Positions 12,100 to 13,101 of a stretch of DNA of 13,101 nt are shown one piece after another (within the stretch, counting starts at the first letter, position 1; each line of letters starts with the position of its first letter). A program made the position numbers and the translations under genes. The notes under the pieces are model-generated. The model was not told the DNA's origin and did no database searches. It was given only the letters and a program-made list of their open reading frames with translations. Origin of the DNA: Spirochaetota bacterium. GTDB lineage: Bacteria; Spirochaetota; Brevinematia; DTOW01. The stretch covers positions 1-13,101 of the forward strand of contig JAPYWX010000031.1 in NCBI GenBank assembly GCA_028276145.1. Direction: 5' to 3'.

Positions 12100-12736
12100 C
12101 AACCGAAGTATACTTATCATTGATACTTCATACTATAGTGGCTTTAGCGTTTCTGTTTTAAACAATTCAAACTTTACTTCTTTATCTTTTTTAGGTTCTG
12201 AACCTAATTTTACTCGTATTTGGGATTTGATAGATATTGCTTTAAATTCTTTTGGGGTTACTAAGGAGGATATAGGTGTTTTGGCTGTTTCGAGGGGACC
12301 GGGACCATTCTCTGCAGTTAGAACTGGTATTACGGTAGCTAAGACTCTTAGGGAAATCAAGAAAATTAATGTTATAACATTTTCGGTTTTTGATGTTTTA
12401 TCTAGCGAATTTGAGAATTCATATTTTTTTGTTGATGGAAGAGCGAAGAAGTTTATCGTTGGCGATAATTCAGGACAGATTAAAATTTTGAGATTTAGCG
12501 AACTCGAAGAGTTCGTTAATATGGAAAAGGTTAACAATGTTATGAAAAGGTTTGTTTCGGTTGGGTGTCAAGGTGTACTTAAGGAACTTGTCAGTGAGGG
12601 TTCAATTTCTAGAACTGTGTATGATAGCTTTTCATTTTATGATATTTTGCCAGTCACCTGGGTAAGAGATTTCGTTTTAAGGAAATTTGAGTTAGGGGAG
12701 TTTGACGATAAACTTGAGCCTATTTATGTTTCTTAG
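12086..12736 (+). CDS. tsaB: tRNA t6A biosynthesis protein TsaB
   Basis: TsaB (YeaZ) is the non-catalytic scaffold that binds TsaD and TsaE to make N6-threonylcarbamoyl-adenosine at position 37 of ANN-decoding tRNAs. The 216-residue product has an ASKHA-fold start, ILIIDTSYYSGFSVSVLN, and the TsaB signature VLAVSRGPGPFSAVRTGITVAKTL, where most homologues have GPGSFTGLR. It ends with the family's EPIYVS-type tail. Length is near normal. I chose ATG 12086 because AAAGGA lies nine bases upstream; an in-frame TTG at 12068 and GTG at 12080 are alternatives that would only lengthen an unconserved start. It overlaps the DUF2273-like gene by 14 bases and is the last gene of the accC operon. TsaD and TsaE genes are not in the window. 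Confidence 0.88.
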   Translation: MRESDNRSILIIDTSYYSGFSVSVLNNSNFTSLSFLGSEPNFTRIWDLIDIALNSFGVTKEDIGVLAVSRGPGPFSAVRTGITVAKTLREIKKINVITFSVFDVLSSEFENSYFFVDGRAKKFIVGDNSGQIKILRFSELEEFVNMEKVNNVMKRFVSVGCQGVLKELVSEGSISRTVYDSFSFYDILPVTWVRDFVLRKFELGEFDDKLEPIYVS

Positions 12737-12865
12737 GTTCATTTTTTTAGCATTTAGAAGAATAAGAACAGTAAAAATTTTCTCTTTTCTTATATTAGGT
12801 TTGGGGGAAACTTTAGCCTCACTTAGAATTTTAGGGATGGGTGCCTAATGGAACTTTTCTTATAA

Positions 12866-12952
12866 AAGCTTGGAAACCATATAGAAACGAAGCTTCCCAA
12901 AAGTAAAATAGGGTGGGGGTGGGACTACTTAAAGGTGCTTCATAGTACCTTT
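12866..12952 (+). repeat. Composite palindromic element, copy 4 (degenerate)
   Basis: A weak stem AAGCTT/AAGCTT (12866-12871 with 12890-12895), an A-rich spacer of about 15 bases, the G-tract GGGTGGGGGTGGG (12911-12923), and then a hairpin with arms AAAGGTGCT and AGTACCTTT around TCAT (12931-12952) that pairs fully if one G-U is allowed. Order and orientation match copy 3. Confidence 0.5.
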
Positions 12953-13022
12953 TAATTAGGTGCTGATTATCGACTTCTTAAGTGCTTAAACATTCATGTT
13001 GGTGGTATTTTCTTACTTATTG

Positions 13023-13066
13023 GAGGTTAAGGGAGACATCAGCCTCTAAATAAGGTGGGAAGGTGG
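13023..13066 (+). repeat. Composite palindromic element, copy 5 (partial, degenerate)
   Basis: A short stem GAGG/CCTC (13023-13026 with 13043-13046), a 7-base spacer TAAATAA, and a weak G-tract GGTGGGAAGGTGG (13054-13066). No GTGCT palindrome is seen before the window ends. It is recognisable only by comparison with the other copies. Confidence 0.3.
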
Positions 13067-13101
13067 AGATACTTTGCCTCTTTCCGTAAAAGTAATGTGA
13101 A

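Larger units (their letters stand above)
12737..13101. other. Gene-free end region with degenerate palindromic elements
   Basis: No credible coding region is visible. The stretch contains a 6-bp inverted repeat ATTAGG/CCTAAT (12794-12799 with 12844-12849) enclosing a G-rich segment, and two weaker copies of the composite repeat listed separately. No clear terminator with a T-tract follows tsaB. Confidence 0.5.

Noticed and set aside
12726..12848. A 40-codon frame starting with MFLRFIFLAF and overlapping the tsaB end
   Set aside because: It looks faintly like the start of a membrane protein, but has no ribosome site, is very short, ends before any recognisable domain, and runs into a G-rich palindromic region.
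12794..12849. Possible riboswitch enclosed by ATTAGG/CCTAAT after tsaB
   Set aside because: The closing stem is only 6 bp, the interior matches no aptamer consensus I know, and no gene follows within the window.

Overview
The window is AT-rich bacterial DNA with 11 protein-coding genes (one cut by the window start), a TPP riboswitch and four gene-free stretches full of palindromes. A hook-filament junction protein (FlgL) and a probable outer-membrane beta-barrel protein point to a motile, double-membraned bacterium. Low GC, this gene mix and a Thermotoga-like codon habit (arginine almost always AGA/AGG, isoleucine often ATA) suggest a spirochaete, perhaps a Brevinema-like and possibly thermophilic one. 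That placement is inference, not a sequence match.

Layout. Positions 1-954 (minus) hold most of thiC, behind a TPP riboswitch (961-1053) and a promoter. After a divergent intergenic region, 1425-2006 (plus) encodes a secreted protein with a CBM48/AMPK-type glycogen-binding-like domain. It converges on flgL (2052-3299, minus) across a shared hairpin terminator. A 558-base divergent region with three different palindromic repeat types separates flgL from a six-gene plus-strand run: yjbQ, a beta-barrel protein, a GlgD-like nucleotidyltransferase homologue, hisA, ribF and a GspF/PilC platform protein (3858-9401). This run converges on pyrE (9439-10113, minus). After another divergent spacer come accC, a DUF2273-like small membrane protein and tsaB (10496-12736, plus), and then 365 bases with no convincing gene.

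Most genes are housekeeping: thiamine, histidine, flavin, pyrimidine and fatty-acid synthesis, tRNA t6A modification, motility and secretion. The operons mix unrelated pathways and are tightly packed, with ATGA overlaps at ribF/pilC and accC/DUF2273.

The most unusual material is non-coding. (1) A composite repeat, made of a hairpin, a short A-rich spacer, a GGGTGGG-type G-tract and one or more GTGCT...AGCAC palindromes, occurs in recognisable form about five times. All three divergent intergenic regions contain it. The two best copies share a 9-base spacer and a CTAA-loop mini-hairpin whose stem differs in sequence but keeps pairing, which suggests a structured RNA or a REP/MITE-like family. 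(2) Two convergent genes, the CBM48-like gene and flgL, have their Shine-Dalgarno sequence fully paired in a local hairpin. (3) Three genes without a Shine-Dalgarno sequence (yjbQ, the glgD-like gene, pyrE) have a -10-like box ending 6-7 bases before the ATG, as expected for leaderless mRNAs. (4) Five palindromes of the CAGGTTNNACCTG type lie in tandem just upstream of flgL.
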